A DNA stretch of 64,000 nt from an uncultured Draconibacterium sp. (lineage in GTDB: Bacteria; Bacteroidota; Bacteroidia; Bacteroidales; Prolixibacteraceae): NCBI RefSeq assembly GCF_963676815.1, contig NZ_OY781365.1, forward strand, positions 5,490,501-5,554,500. The letters are read 5' to 3'. Position 1 is the stretch's first letter; each line of letters begins with the position of its first letter. The position numbers and the translations under genes are program-made. Shown here piece by piece: positions 1-8,252 of the stretch. The notes below the pieces were generated by a model. It was not told the DNA's origin, ran no database searches, and was given only the letters and a program-made list of their open reading frames with translations.

Positions 1-626
1 AATACCAATTCCCATTGCCATTAGTAACCAGGCCCAACGCCACGAGGTTCCTTCAATTAACAAATCGAAACTTAGTGGAGCAATGGAAAATCCGAGCGAA
101 ACAAACACCGAAGAAATGCCGTTTACCAATCCCCTTCGTGCGATAAACCATTTCATAAGCATGTTTCGCGAAACGATAGTAATTACTCCCTGCCCCGAGA
201 AACGCAACATAAAAAAGAAAACAATACACGTTGCTACTGCCACGCCCACATATATATTGGAGTTCTGTGGAACAATTGCTTTTATAATACGATCCGATTG
301 GCTGAACAAAACCAATACAAAACCCAGCGTTAGTGCGGCAGCCATTCCCACCCAACGTGCGCCGTATTTATCGTAAAGTGTACCTGCGTAAGTAAGAATA
401 AACGAACTACCAATGGTTCCAAACATGTAGGCAGTGCTGATTTGGTCGCGACTAATGCCAATGTTATCGATCAGGTAATCAGTAAACGTAGAAACTCCAG
501 TTGTTTGTCCGGGTGCACTGCACAACACACCAATAGTGGCGGCAAATAAAATCACCCAACCATAAAAGAACGGCACTTTTGATGGATTGAACGGGAAGTT
601 GTTGTATTTCTGTTTGAGTTTCATTA
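1..626 (-). CDS. MFS transporter, N-terminal part (runs off the window)
   Basis: The reading frame is open from an ATG at 624-626 to the window edge, giving about 208 residues of a major facilitator superfamily permease. The first residues are MKLKQKYNNF, followed by alternating hydrophobic helices (FFYGWVILFAATIGVLC, then YMFGTIGSSFILTYAG). The cytoplasmic loop between helices 2 and 3 reads GTLYDKYGARWVGM, which matches the family signature GxLxDrxGrr. The C-terminal half is outside the window, so the substrate cannot be inferred; organic acids or sugars are typical for this subgroup. A TAGCTTTG box lies only 5 nt upstream of the ATG, so the message may be leaderless. Confidence 0.85.
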
Positions 627-631
627 GTACA

Positions 632-639
632 AAGCTACT
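632..639 (-). promoter_or_regulatory. Candidate -7 promoter box for the MFS gene
   Basis: On the minus strand this reads TAGCTTTG, a match to the Bacteroidota -7 consensus TAnnTTTG. Only TACTA separates it from the ATG of the MFS gene, so transcription would start at or next to the start codon. No clear -33 box was identified. Confidence 0.4.
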
Positions 640-816
640 TATTGATTAATAGCAATTCGTACAATATGGTATTTATTTTAGAATGGTAATGATTTGTTAT
701 TGGTCACTAAAAGGATTGATGGAGATTGAGTAAAGATTGAAATTAGATTTAGATTCTCTTATTTGTGAAGCGTTGTACTTTCCTGGTGTTGTTTTGTGGT
801 ATCGAAAATGTAGATG

Positions 817-1317
817 TTACTTTACAATCTTAATTTTACTAATATCAAAACCGCGATTTTTCCATATTTCTATCAATTCAAACAAATTGTTTTCGGCCAC
901 TTCATCAGCAACTAAAAACTGACATTTAAAATTCTGCTGATTTCTTGTTAAGACCAGAAAGTTATCATATCCGGAGAACGAATTGAACGGACCTATTATA
1001 TCGCCCTGCATACGTTTTCCATTATAGCCACTATACGTAATATCCAAACTATCAAGAGTTGCAATATCAACAGTAAAATTTTGCTGTTCTGATTCAACCA
1101 TAATTTGAGTTTTATTCAAATAAATTTTCCCGGTGTTTTTCAATTTGTTCTTTGTAAGAACGAGGAAAAGAAAGAATCCCATAATAGCAAAGGCACTCAA
1201 TCCATAACTATAATCAGGAATTAGAAAACGAGAAGCGACTATAAAACCTGCCAAAACAATTATTGGGGCAGTTAATGAATATTTTTTTTGCTCACTTAAA
1301 ATTGGAAGTTCAAGCAT
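817..1317 (-). CDS. Small membrane protein of unknown function
   Basis: A 166-residue protein I do not recognise. Two hydrophobic segments lie near residues 15-33 and 38-54. A predicted cytosolic domain rich in beta-strand-like sequence follows, including LDSLDITYSGYNGKRMQGD. The layout of two helices plus a C-terminal PH-like sheet recalls bacterial PH-domain membrane proteins, but this is only a shape argument. It stands alone between the MFS gene and a minus-strand hydrolase, with about 60 nt to the latter. The first ATG is used, because the hydrophobic segments begin shortly after it. Confidence 0.7.
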   Translation of the reverse strand: MLELPILSEQKKYSLTAPIIVLAGFIVASRFLIPDYSYGLSAFAIMGFFLFLVLTKNKLKNTGKIYLNKTQIMVESEQQNFTVDIATLDSLDITYSGYNGKRMQGDIIGPFNSFSGYDNFLVLTRNQQNFKCQFLVADEVAENNLFELIEIWKNRGFDISKIKIVK

Positions 1318-1379
1318 GAATTAATTTTCCATAAAGTTAAAAGAATAGCTCGATTTAACAATGATGAAGCTTGGTAAGT

Positions 1380-2765
1380 TTAATTCAGTAAATACAAATA
1401 CTTTTCAATTCCGGAAGTAATTGTCCATGAATCAAATTCATAGTTATGGCCGGTGGTAACAATTACAACATCAAGTGTTGGAAAAATGTAAATAAACTGG
1501 CTGCCAAAACCGTTGGCCCAAACACAGGGGTACTCCTCTCCTTCCCATTTTAGTGTAAGATTCCACCACTGATAGGCGTAATTATCGTCCGGAATATGCG
1601 TGTGTGTTTTAAAACCGGTGGATTGTTGTACCCAATCTTCAGACACGACTTGTTGATCATTGAATTTCCCTTTTTGTAGCACCATTAATCCAATTTTTGC
1701 CAGTTCGCGGGGTGTTATTTCCAAAGAACCTGCCATACAAGGATATCCGTTTTGTTTTCCAATTTCCCAGTTGTAATTCAATATTTGCAAAGGTTTAAAT
1801 AAATATTCATTGGCAAATTCATCGGCAAACATGTTGGTTTTCTTTTTGATGATAGCTCCAAGTAGTTCAGTATTCCCGCCATCGTACTGAAATTTGGTTC
1901 CCGGTTCGGAGTTCAATTTGCGTGACAGTGTGGTTGCAATACGATCGTTACTTAAATATAGCTCCTCGTCGTTTGGTGTTAAACCTGAAGTCATGGTTAA
2001 TAAATGCTCGAGCGTAATTCGTTTGTCAAAATCAGGCGCTTCCAGAATCGTTGCAACCGACTCATATAAATCGGGGATAAATCCTTTGTCAACTGCAATT
2101 CCGATAAGCAAGGAAGTAATACTTTTTGTAGTTGATTCAGCCTGATGAAGTGTGCTCTGTTCGTAACCATAAAAATATTCTTCGCAGATCAATTTATCAT
2201 TGCGTATCATCAGAAATGAATTCAGGCGGCCATAGTCTCCAGCAACAATTTCGGGCAATAACGAATAGAGAAAAAGTGAATCGTTTTCACTAACCGAATT
2301 TCTGACTTGTAATAAATCATCGTATTGGTGCAGATTCCGGCGTGTAAAGTTGTAATCAGCTTCATTGCATCCGGAAATTGCGTCAGTTAGAAATCGTGCA
2401 ACTCCATCGTTTTTAATCAGCACCACCGAATCAAAGGGCTCAGCATGGCAAGCAAAACCTCCGGCAATCGTATTCCCTGCAAGTTCTCCGGTATAAGTAC
2501 AATTCCAATTCGGCACATAAAATCGAATGGAATTTTCATCAATTATCAAACTATCGATTTTAAAGCCCGAATCATAAAATCCATCATCTGTCCAGTAACC
2601 TTTTGCAAAAGAGCTATCGGCGTCAATAACATGAGCATAGAATTTTTTAACGGGATCGTCCGGATGCGGTCCTTCCCAAAATCCGAAAAATGAACTACTG
2701 TTTTCATTGGTTGTGCATGCAGTAAAAAGCACAACTAATACAAATAAGCTAAAGAACCGGAACAT
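1380..2765 (-). CDS. Lipoprotein serine hydrolase, beta-lactamase class C fold
   Basis: A 461-residue lipoprotein: the signal peptide ends in the lipobox LFTAC with Cys17. Residues 130-461 carry the class C beta-lactamase/penicillin-binding-protein-like fold. The nucleophile motif SxxK is STTK at 211-214. A YDGGN sequence stands where the Tyr motif (YxN) is normally found, and TGHN near the C-terminus stands where the third motif (HxG/KTG) is found. Such proteins act as esterases, D-amino-acid peptidases or amidases in the envelope; true beta-lactamase activity is unlikely to be predictable. The N-terminal 100 residues form a separate lipocalin-like or unknown domain. A TAAATTTG box lies upstream. 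Confidence 0.88.
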   Translation of the reverse strand: MFRFFSLFVLVVLFTACTTNENSSSFFGFWEGPHPDDPVKKFYAHVIDADSSFAKGYWTDDGFYDSGFKIDSLIIDENSIRFYVPNWNCTYTGELAGNTIAGGFACHAEPFDSVVLIKNDGVARFLTDAISGCNEADYNFTRRNLHQYDDLLQVRNSVSENDSLFLYSLLPEIVAGDYGRLNSFLMIRNDKLICEEYFYGYEQSTLHQAESTTKSITSLLIGIAVDKGFIPDLYESVATILEAPDFDKRITLEHLLTMTSGLTPNDEELYLSNDRIATTLSRKLNSEPGTKFQYDGGNTELLGAIIKKKTNMFADEFANEYLFKPLQILNYNWEIGKQNGYPCMAGSLEITPRELAKIGLMVLQKGKFNDQQVVSEDWVQQSTGFKTHTHIPDDNYAYQWWNLTLKWEGEEYPCVWANGFGSQFIYIFPTLDVVIVTTGHNYEFDSWTITSGIEKYLYLLN

Positions 2766-2787
2766 GGCTGTAGAATTTGATTTTATT

Positions 2788-2795
2788 CAAATTTA
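2788..2795 (-). promoter_or_regulatory. Candidate -7 box for the serine hydrolase gene
   Basis: Minus strand reads TAAATTTG, matching TAnnTTTG, 22 nt upstream of the start codon at 2765. This spacing suits a short leader. No -33 box was assigned. Confidence 0.4.
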
Positions 2796-2886
2796 GCCTT
2801 GTTTTTGTTCTAAAACAACATTGGTTGACGAACAACCACAAAGGCTATTTAAATGGCTAAAATCCTTTGCTAAACGGCAATTTCGC

Positions 2887-3315
2887 TTATTCAGCTTTTT
2901 GGCAAACAACTTCAAACTTAATCCCGTCAGGAGCTTTAAAGAAAACAGCATAATAATTCGGGTGATATTCAGGATATAAACGAGGTGCAGTTACAATATC
3001 TGCATTCATTTCCACTAATTTGTCATGTACCATATCAACTTGTTTGCGTGTTTGTGCTTTAAAAGCCAGGTGATGAAGTGCTCCAGGCCGGCGGCGGTGA
3101 ACAGCTTCATCCTTTAACGATTCGCGTGGCGATGTGAGCGCAATACAAAGATTGGGGTGAGAATACTCAACCACGTGTTTTTCGTGCGAAGCAATATAAG
3201 CAGCTGTTTTCTTGTCAAGAGAAAAGCCTAGCAATGGCAAAAACTGATCGTAAAACGAAACGGTTTCTTCAAAGTCTTTTACCGTAATTTCAATGTGGTC
3301 GATACTGGGTTGCAT
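2887..3315 (-). CDS. VOC-family (glyoxalase/dioxygenase fold) protein
   Basis: A 142-residue single-domain vicinal oxygen chelate protein. It begins with the typical strand IDHIEITVKDFEETVSFYD and ends with the repeat-closing strand GIKFEVVC. The potential metal ligands are His7, a His in HHLAF near residue 81, and a Glu in the last strand (FEVV), which is the usual H/H/E set for the family. The reaction cannot be assigned; relatives include lyases, dioxygenases and resistance proteins. It is flanked by two secreted proteins on the same strand, with 40-120 nt spacers, so operon membership is uncertain. Confidence 0.85.
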   Translation of the reverse strand: MQPSIDHIEITVKDFEETVSFYDQFLPLLGFSLDKKTAAYIASHEKHVVEYSHPNLCIALTSPRESLKDEAVHRRRPGALHHLAFKAQTRKQVDMVHDKLVEMNADIVTAPRLYPEYHPNYYAVFFKAPDGIKFEVVCQKAE

Positions 3316-3356
3316 GGCTTTTATTTACAAAGATGTAAAATAAAACTGAACCTGGT

Positions 3357-4718
3357 TTAACCAATAACATTGGCAGCAAGTGTTGTTCCTTCCAGTTTTA
3401 TCTGGTAAGGCCAGTTTTCTTCAGGCGTTTCTTCGGCGTCGTTTCCCCAGTGCATAACAATTGGCCAGTGCTCGGTAGGTGCTCCCATAACAACCAGCCA
3501 CAAATATTCAGTATTCGCAGGAACTGTAAAACTGGTGCTACTTTCCTTGTCTTTTTGCATTTCGCCATAAACACGACTTCCATCTTTTAACGAAGCTACA
3601 AAACCGTAGCGCCAGCCTGCTTTATCTGCTTTTACAGCATTGTAGCCATCAGCACCGGCAATTCCTTTAAAATTCAAAACTACTGCAGTACCAGCCTCCG
3701 GAACGTTTAATTGAATACCGTTGTAACCGTAGTTTTGCGGACAATTTTCTGCTGTTATTTTGTACCAACCGTTAGCTACCGGAACTAACCTGCTTTGATG
3801 TTGATTCGCATATTGATGAGCTACTTCCTGAACACGGTCAAGATCCCATGTGATAAAACGGCGAGAAGCATCAAACATTTCATCATTAAATTTTTCCTGA
3901 TTGGTTTCGGTTATACGTTTGTAAGTTGTAACCGGATCTTCATTTTCCAACGTATTGCGATATATTTTCCCAAGAAAATCTTTTCCATGAATCTGCGACC
4001 AGTATTCCAGCACGTAAGGCGAGTGGTACATATTTATTGGGTGCAAAAAAGCATAGTTGGTTTGTTTCATAAAATCTACCAGGTGGTAATTTTCAAATGT
4101 CATCCATTCGGGATAAACCTGCCATAATGAGTACTGTGCTGCCATTTCCATAATTGGTCCGTTTGGTCCGGTTCCGGCATCGGCATTCGATACATACTGA
4201 AATGAATGTGCCAGCTCGTGCGCCAACGCTCCGTAAGGTTTTTTATTAATGCGAACGGCGGGTGTCCAAAGCATTCCAGCCGTATCTTCTTCCCCTCCGC
4301 CAAAGGCAGTAGCTTCATCGCCTCCAAAAACAATAATTAGCATTTTATATTGGTCTGTAAGCGAATTTCCTTTCTCAACAATCTTTAGTTCATCAACGTA
4401 ATAATTGTAAAATCGCTCGCATTCTTCAATTGCTTCTTTCGGATCAAAACGTTTCGTTGCATCAGGATTTGCCATCGGATCATCGCCGTATTCTTTTGCC
4501 CAGAAAAGCGCAAAATTATCACTCTCAGTCATATGCTTGTAACTGTATTCGCTTTCAGGGTTTGAGAAGTCGTTACCCTCAGGGACTTTATAAATATTCT
4601 CAGGAATATAAAGCTCTTTTTCAATTTTAGGTTCGTTGCTGCACGATTGAAAAATTGCAGCACAAATGCATAAAATATAAACGATCGTTTTATGGAAGAA
4701 AGGTTTCTGTTCTGACAT
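3357..4718 (-). CDS. DUF6055-like lipoprotein with an HEXXH zinc-site motif
   Basis: A 453-residue secreted lipoprotein. An upstream in-frame ATG exists at 4745, but 4718 is preferred because it places a proper signal peptide ending in the lipobox FQSC. The region SDNFALFWAKEYG (about 66-78) is typical of DUF6055 proteins. HELAH at 167-171 is a textbook HEXXH motif (His167, Glu168, His171), so a zinc peptidase-like function is plausible. A downstream Glu of the EMAAQYS segment could be the third ligand. The C-terminal 150 residues look like beta-sandwich modules. The substrate is unknown; relatives often sit near polysaccharide or peptide uptake genes. Confidence 0.75.
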   Translation of the reverse strand: MSEQKPFFHKTIVYILCICAAIFQSCSNEPKIEKELYIPENIYKVPEGNDFSNPESEYSYKHMTESDNFALFWAKEYGDDPMANPDATKRFDPKEAIEECERFYNYYVDELKIVEKGNSLTDQYKMLIIVFGGDEATAFGGGEEDTAGMLWTPAVRINKKPYGALAHELAHSFQYVSNADAGTGPNGPIMEMAAQYSLWQVYPEWMTFENYHLVDFMKQTNYAFLHPINMYHSPYVLEYWSQIHGKDFLGKIYRNTLENEDPVTTYKRITETNQEKFNDEMFDASRRFITWDLDRVQEVAHQYANQHQSRLVPVANGWYKITAENCPQNYGYNGIQLNVPEAGTAVVLNFKGIAGADGYNAVKADKAGWRYGFVASLKDGSRVYGEMQKDKESSTSFTVPANTEYLWLVVMGAPTEHWPIVMHWGNDAEETPEENWPYQIKLEGTTLAANVIG

Positions 4719-4822
4719 AATTGTATGGATTAAATTCGAAGACATTCAAAAATAAGCACAGATTAGAAACAAAACAACTTCAAAAACAGGGTTTTATGAT
4801 ATTTGTTAGTGTAATTTTTGCT

Positions 4823-4858
4823 AAAAAAAAGGGCCCCCCAAAACCGGGCGACCTTTTT
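4823..4858 (-). terminator. Rho-independent terminator of the metal-handling cluster
   Basis: A GC-rich hairpin pairs GGTCGCCC with GGGCCC-type sequence and, read on the minus strand, is followed by a run of eight T. It lies 40 nt after the stop of the HMA-domain gene. Confidence 0.6.
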
Positions 4859-4898
4859 ACATCTTAATCAGACCAATTATTTTTCCCCATTCAAACTG

Positions 4899-5237
4899 TT
4901 ACTTATTTTCTTTCGTTTCAGCTACAATTTTCTCGTACTCTTGTTTGGTGATCTTATCAGCTTTGTAGCCTTTCTTTTCTATAGCTTCGGCCAGTTTATC
5001 ATCCGTATTCTTTCCATCTTTGTATTCTACCAAAATGGTATTTGAAACGTGATCAATTTTCAAGTCTTTCACCCCTTTTTCAAATTTAAGGTATTCGGTA
5101 ACTGTCTTCTCGCAGTCGGCACAATCCATGTTACTTTTAAAGCAAACTACTTTGTTCTCTTTCTTCTGTGCAAATGTTTCATTACCGGCAAAACCGATAA
5201 ACATTGCCATTGTTAATAATAAAATCAGTTTTTTCAT
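4899..5237 (-). CDS. Secreted heavy-metal-associated (HMA) domain protein
   Basis: A 112-residue protein with a signal peptide (MKKLILLLTMAMFIGFAG...FAQ) followed by one ferredoxin-like HMA domain. The metal-binding loop is NMDCADCEK, with Cys39 and Cys42 forming CxxC; the beta-alpha-beta-beta-alpha-beta pattern follows. An upstream ATG at 5279 would add 14 residues before the signal peptide and is rejected. As a periplasmic metallochaperone it would bind Cu(I) or a similar soft metal. It is the last gene of a minus-strand set with a TonB-dependent receptor and a His/Cys-rich protein, which supports a joint role in metal uptake or buffering. Confidence 0.88.
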   Translation of the reverse strand: MKKLILLLTMAMFIGFAGNETFAQKKENKVVCFKSNMDCADCEKTVTEYLKFEKGVKDLKIDHVSNTILVEYKDGKNTDDKLAEAIEKKGYKADKITKQEYEKIVAETKENK

Positions 5238-5311
5238 CTTTTCTAAGTTTTTAGTTTCAAGACTCAAGTCACAAGTCATTCTCTCTTGTAGCTTAAGGCT
5301 TGAAACCTCTA

Positions 5312-7531
5312 TTAATAATTCAAATTAAAACGTAACCCGAGGTAGATTTTTCTACCCATTGTTGGCCCCCAAATATTGGTTGCACTAAAATTCTCGCCAA
5401 ACGGATTATCGGCACCTTCAATCGGGTTACTTTGTGTAAAATCAGTAAGATTCTCAACACCGAGGTAAATATTCCAGTACCGAAAATATTTGGTTATCTG
5501 GGCATTCATAATGGTATAAGGCGAAAATTCAAAATAGTCACCTGCAATATCTGCACGATCCATCCAATCTTCATAAACACGCGGAATTCGTCCGCCACCA
5601 TTAAACTGAATGGTATAATCGAACATCCACTTTTTCAGGTTCGTGGTGTAATTCAGGTTGATCAGTCCCTTGTAGTCGCTTGTTAATGGCGCATCTTTTA
5701 ATTCTCCGCCAATGGTTTCTTTAATGTCGTTAACTCGGTAAGCCAGCAACATATCCAGTCGTTCAATGGGCTGCCAACGCACATCAAACTGAAGACTATT
5801 TGCGTATGCCTTTTCAGTCGAAGGCAAGAGGTAAATAAATTCAGACGATGTTTCCCGATCAGCTACTAATTTTTGCTGAAATTCGGTGCGAAAAAATTCG
5901 GCATTGATACTCAGGTCGCGATTCAGTAATTTGTAATTCTGTATAAACGCAAAACCAAAATTCCAGGCCTCTTCCTGCACAGCATCATCAGTCCAACTTA
6001 TTGGGCGCGAGTTAGCCAGCAGATATGTATTTTCCGAAATTACATTCGCAGTTCGGTAGCCTTTCCCCGCACTTGTGCGAATGGTATAATGATTGGCAAA
6101 CTGGTAACGAAAATGCATGCGTGGTGTAACAAAATTTCCAAAAATATTGTGGAAATCGGCACGAATACCGGCCATCAGCGTTAGTTTATCGCTGGGTTTA
6201 AAAGTATATTCCGTGAATATTCCCGGAACCTTTTCAGTGCGTTGAACATCCTGATTGTAGAGCATTTCGTTAAAATCGTCGTAAATAAAACTGGCTCCGC
6301 TATTTAGCACATGAATAGCCGCTTCGTCTAAATCCTGCGTATAAACCAAATTTGCATAAAAACGTGTTTCATCGGCATCGTAACGCGATAATCCGTAATA
6401 CGAATCCGTTTCATGACGGGCAAAATTGGTAAGAATTGCCAGGGCACGATGATTATCTTGCGAAACAATTCCCGATTTAAAAAATGCATCCAAACGGTTG
6501 GTTTCAATATTTACACCGTACGGATTGTCAATTGAAGGAGTCATATCTCTGTCGGCACCAAGCTGACCTCCCAATCTGTCGTTCCACAGCAAAGTAACTC
6601 CTGCCTGTGCCATTCCGCCTTTATGGTTGTTGTATTTCCAACGGTTGGCCACCTCGAAAGTGCTCGACAGCGGCGAATCAAGAAAACCATCGTGATTATG
6701 GTCATTTTCATTTGATACGTCGCTGGCATGCACAAAAATACCGGTAGTAAGTGTATCGCCTTTTACTTTAATGTTTGTGTTCCCGTTAAATTCATAACGG
6801 CCTTCGTTATTGGCAAAAACATTCAGAAAAAGTTTTTCCTGGCTGTCCGGCTTTTTCAATTCCGCGTTAATTTGCCCCGCAATTGATTCGTAGCCGTTTA
6901 ACACCGAAGCTGCTCCTTTCGAAACCTGGATGGATTCCAGCCAGGGTCCAGGAATATAAGTTAAGCCAAAAGTTGTAGCCAGTCCTCGCAATGCAGGCAT
7001 ATTTTCTACTTGCAGCTGTGAATAGGTTCCGTCAAGCCCCAACAGTTTTATTTGCTTAGCTCCTGTAACGGCATCGCTGTAACTTACATCCACCGATGGA
7101 TTGGTTTCAAAACTTTCGGCCAGGTTACAGCAAGCGGCTTTGTGTAACTCGGCGCCGCCAATATTTTCGGTTTGTATGGGATTGATAACCGACAAATACG
7201 TTCCCCGGTCCTTTTGAATTACTGTAACTTCTTCCAATTCGAGATTGGGTTGAAGCACCACTTCTAAAGGCGCATTATCGCGCACATGAACGGTTTGCGA
7301 CTTGTAACCAACAAAGCTAAAAACAAGCTTGTTTTGTCCCGGCTTATTTTTTAATTGAAAGCTCCCATCGGGCATTGAGGCCGTACCATTACTGGTGCCT
7401 TCCCAAACCACATTCACCCCCGGAAGCGGTTGTTTCCCATTCTCATCATTTCCAAAAACAACACCTGAAACAGACTGCGCTTTCGTGATAAACGGAAACA
7501 GGATAAATAAAAATAATATGTATCTCTTCAT
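5312..7531 (-). CDS. TonB-dependent receptor, probably metal or metallophore
   Basis: A 739-residue outer-membrane receptor. The ATG at 7531 is chosen because it starts a clean signal peptide (MKRYILFLFILFPFITKAQ). Residues 20-100 form a carboxypeptidase-like regulatory domain, including GVNVVWEGTSNGTASM. A plug domain follows at about 110-220 with IQVSKGAASVLNGYESIAGQ, and then a 22-strand barrel ending in LGLRFNLNY. The neighbours are a His/Cys-rich protein and an HMA protein, so a copper- or zinc-related ligand is likely but unproven. Energy would come from the ExbB/ExbD/TonB set at 35.3 kb. Confidence 0.92.
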   Translation of the reverse strand: MKRYILFLFILFPFITKAQSVSGVVFGNDENGKQPLPGVNVVWEGTSNGTASMPDGSFQLKNKPGQNKLVFSFVGYKSQTVHVRDNAPLEVVLQPNLELEEVTVIQKDRGTYLSVINPIQTENIGGAELHKAACCNLAESFETNPSVDVSYSDAVTGAKQIKLLGLDGTYSQLQVENMPALRGLATTFGLTYIPGPWLESIQVSKGAASVLNGYESIAGQINAELKKPDSQEKLFLNVFANNEGRYEFNGNTNIKVKGDTLTTGIFVHASDVSNENDHNHDGFLDSPLSSTFEVANRWKYNNHKGGMAQAGVTLLWNDRLGGQLGADRDMTPSIDNPYGVNIETNRLDAFFKSGIVSQDNHRALAILTNFARHETDSYYGLSRYDADETRFYANLVYTQDLDEAAIHVLNSGASFIYDDFNEMLYNQDVQRTEKVPGIFTEYTFKPSDKLTLMAGIRADFHNIFGNFVTPRMHFRYQFANHYTIRTSAGKGYRTANVISENTYLLANSRPISWTDDAVQEEAWNFGFAFIQNYKLLNRDLSINAEFFRTEFQQKLVADRETSSEFIYLLPSTEKAYANSLQFDVRWQPIERLDMLLAYRVNDIKETIGGELKDAPLTSDYKGLINLNYTTNLKKWMFDYTIQFNGGGRIPRVYEDWMDRADIAGDYFEFSPYTIMNAQITKYFRYWNIYLGVENLTDFTQSNPIEGADNPFGENFSATNIWGPTMGRKIYLGLRFNLNY

Positions 7532-7637
7532 TCTTGTTAAGATTATAATTGACAACAGACCATCTCGATTAGGTATCGAAATGCACCATTCTATTGCTGC
7601 AAAAAAACAGCAGTGTTCTGAGTAATCAGAACAAATC

Positions 7638-8135
7638 TTAAGCTAACGAAGGGATTTTGAGTTGTTGAATATGAATAAGGTAATCCAGTGTGGAACTTAT
7701 AAGGGGCGGAGGATCGGCATAATAACGTTTGTTTAGGGTGTCATCGGTATCGGCAGAAAGCTCCCCGAGAATATCTGAACTGAATATTTTTAACTCTACA
7801 GGCTGTACGGTCACAAACTTTACTGAATCGTTTACCGCCTTATCCATCAATTTCATAAAAATCGATTCAGGCGCTTCACAACCACACGTATCTGAATGTT
7901 CTCCTGCTGGTTGGCATTCATGACATTCTCCTTCTGAACAGGTAATTTCATTATTCGCCAGATCATGTTTGTGATGTTGATGAAAATCGGTTTTGCAGGT
8001 TTCCGGTTTTACAATAATGCTGGTGTAATCCTCGCCTGAACAAGCACAGTAACTCTTGTACAGAATGAATCCGGAAGTAGATAAAAGAAATACCACTCCA
8101 AGAAACAATACCGCTATGTTCTTTATTTGATTCAC
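7638..8135 (-). CDS. His/Cys-rich HYC_CC_PP-like membrane-anchored protein
   Basis: A 165-residue protein with an N-terminal hydrophobic segment (residues 5-25) followed by YKSYCACSGE. A central His/Cys cluster comes next: HQHHKHD, then CSEGECHEC and DTCGCEAP. It ends with a YYADPPP motif, matching the HYC_CC_PP-type family found beside metal-related TonB receptors in Bacteroidota. The many thiols and imidazoles suggest metal binding in the periplasm. The start is GTG at 8133-8135, with a TATATTTG box only 4 nt upstream. It is probably the first gene of the cluster, 106 nt before the receptor. Confidence 0.78.
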   Translation of the reverse strand: MNQIKNIAVLFLGVVFLLSTSGFILYKSYCACSGEDYTSIIVKPETCKTDFHQHHKHDLANNEITCSEGECHECQPAGEHSDTCGCEAPESIFMKLMDKAVNDSVKFVTVQPVELKIFSSDILGELSADTDDTLNKRYYADPPPLISSTLDYLIHIQQLKIPSLA

Positions 8136-8139
8136 ACTA

Positions 8140-8147
8140 CAAATATA
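8140..8147 (-). promoter_or_regulatory. Candidate -7 box of the metal cluster
   Basis: Minus strand TATATTTG matches TAnnTTTG and lies 4 nt before the GTG start of the His/Cys-rich gene. This implies a leaderless or nearly leaderless transcript. Confidence 0.35.
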
Positions 8148-8217
8148 ACCTCGGATGTGCCGAAATTGTTGTTAACGGGGAGTTAAACCCGGCGATTTAC
8201 AAATTAGCAGAAAAAAG

Positions 8218-8243
8218 AACCGGGAAGCGACTAACTTCCCGGT
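8218..8243 (-). terminator. Terminator of the M49-like peptidase gene
   Basis: A hairpin with a 10-bp stem (AACCGGGAAG / CTTCCCGGTT) and a 6-nt loop. On the minus strand it runs into a T-rich tract just after the stop at 8253. Confidence 0.75.
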
Positions 8244-8252
8244 TTGTATTTG

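Noticed and set aside
83..376. 97-codon plus-strand frame opposite the MFS gene
   Set aside because: The opposite strand encodes a clear transporter with conserved motifs.
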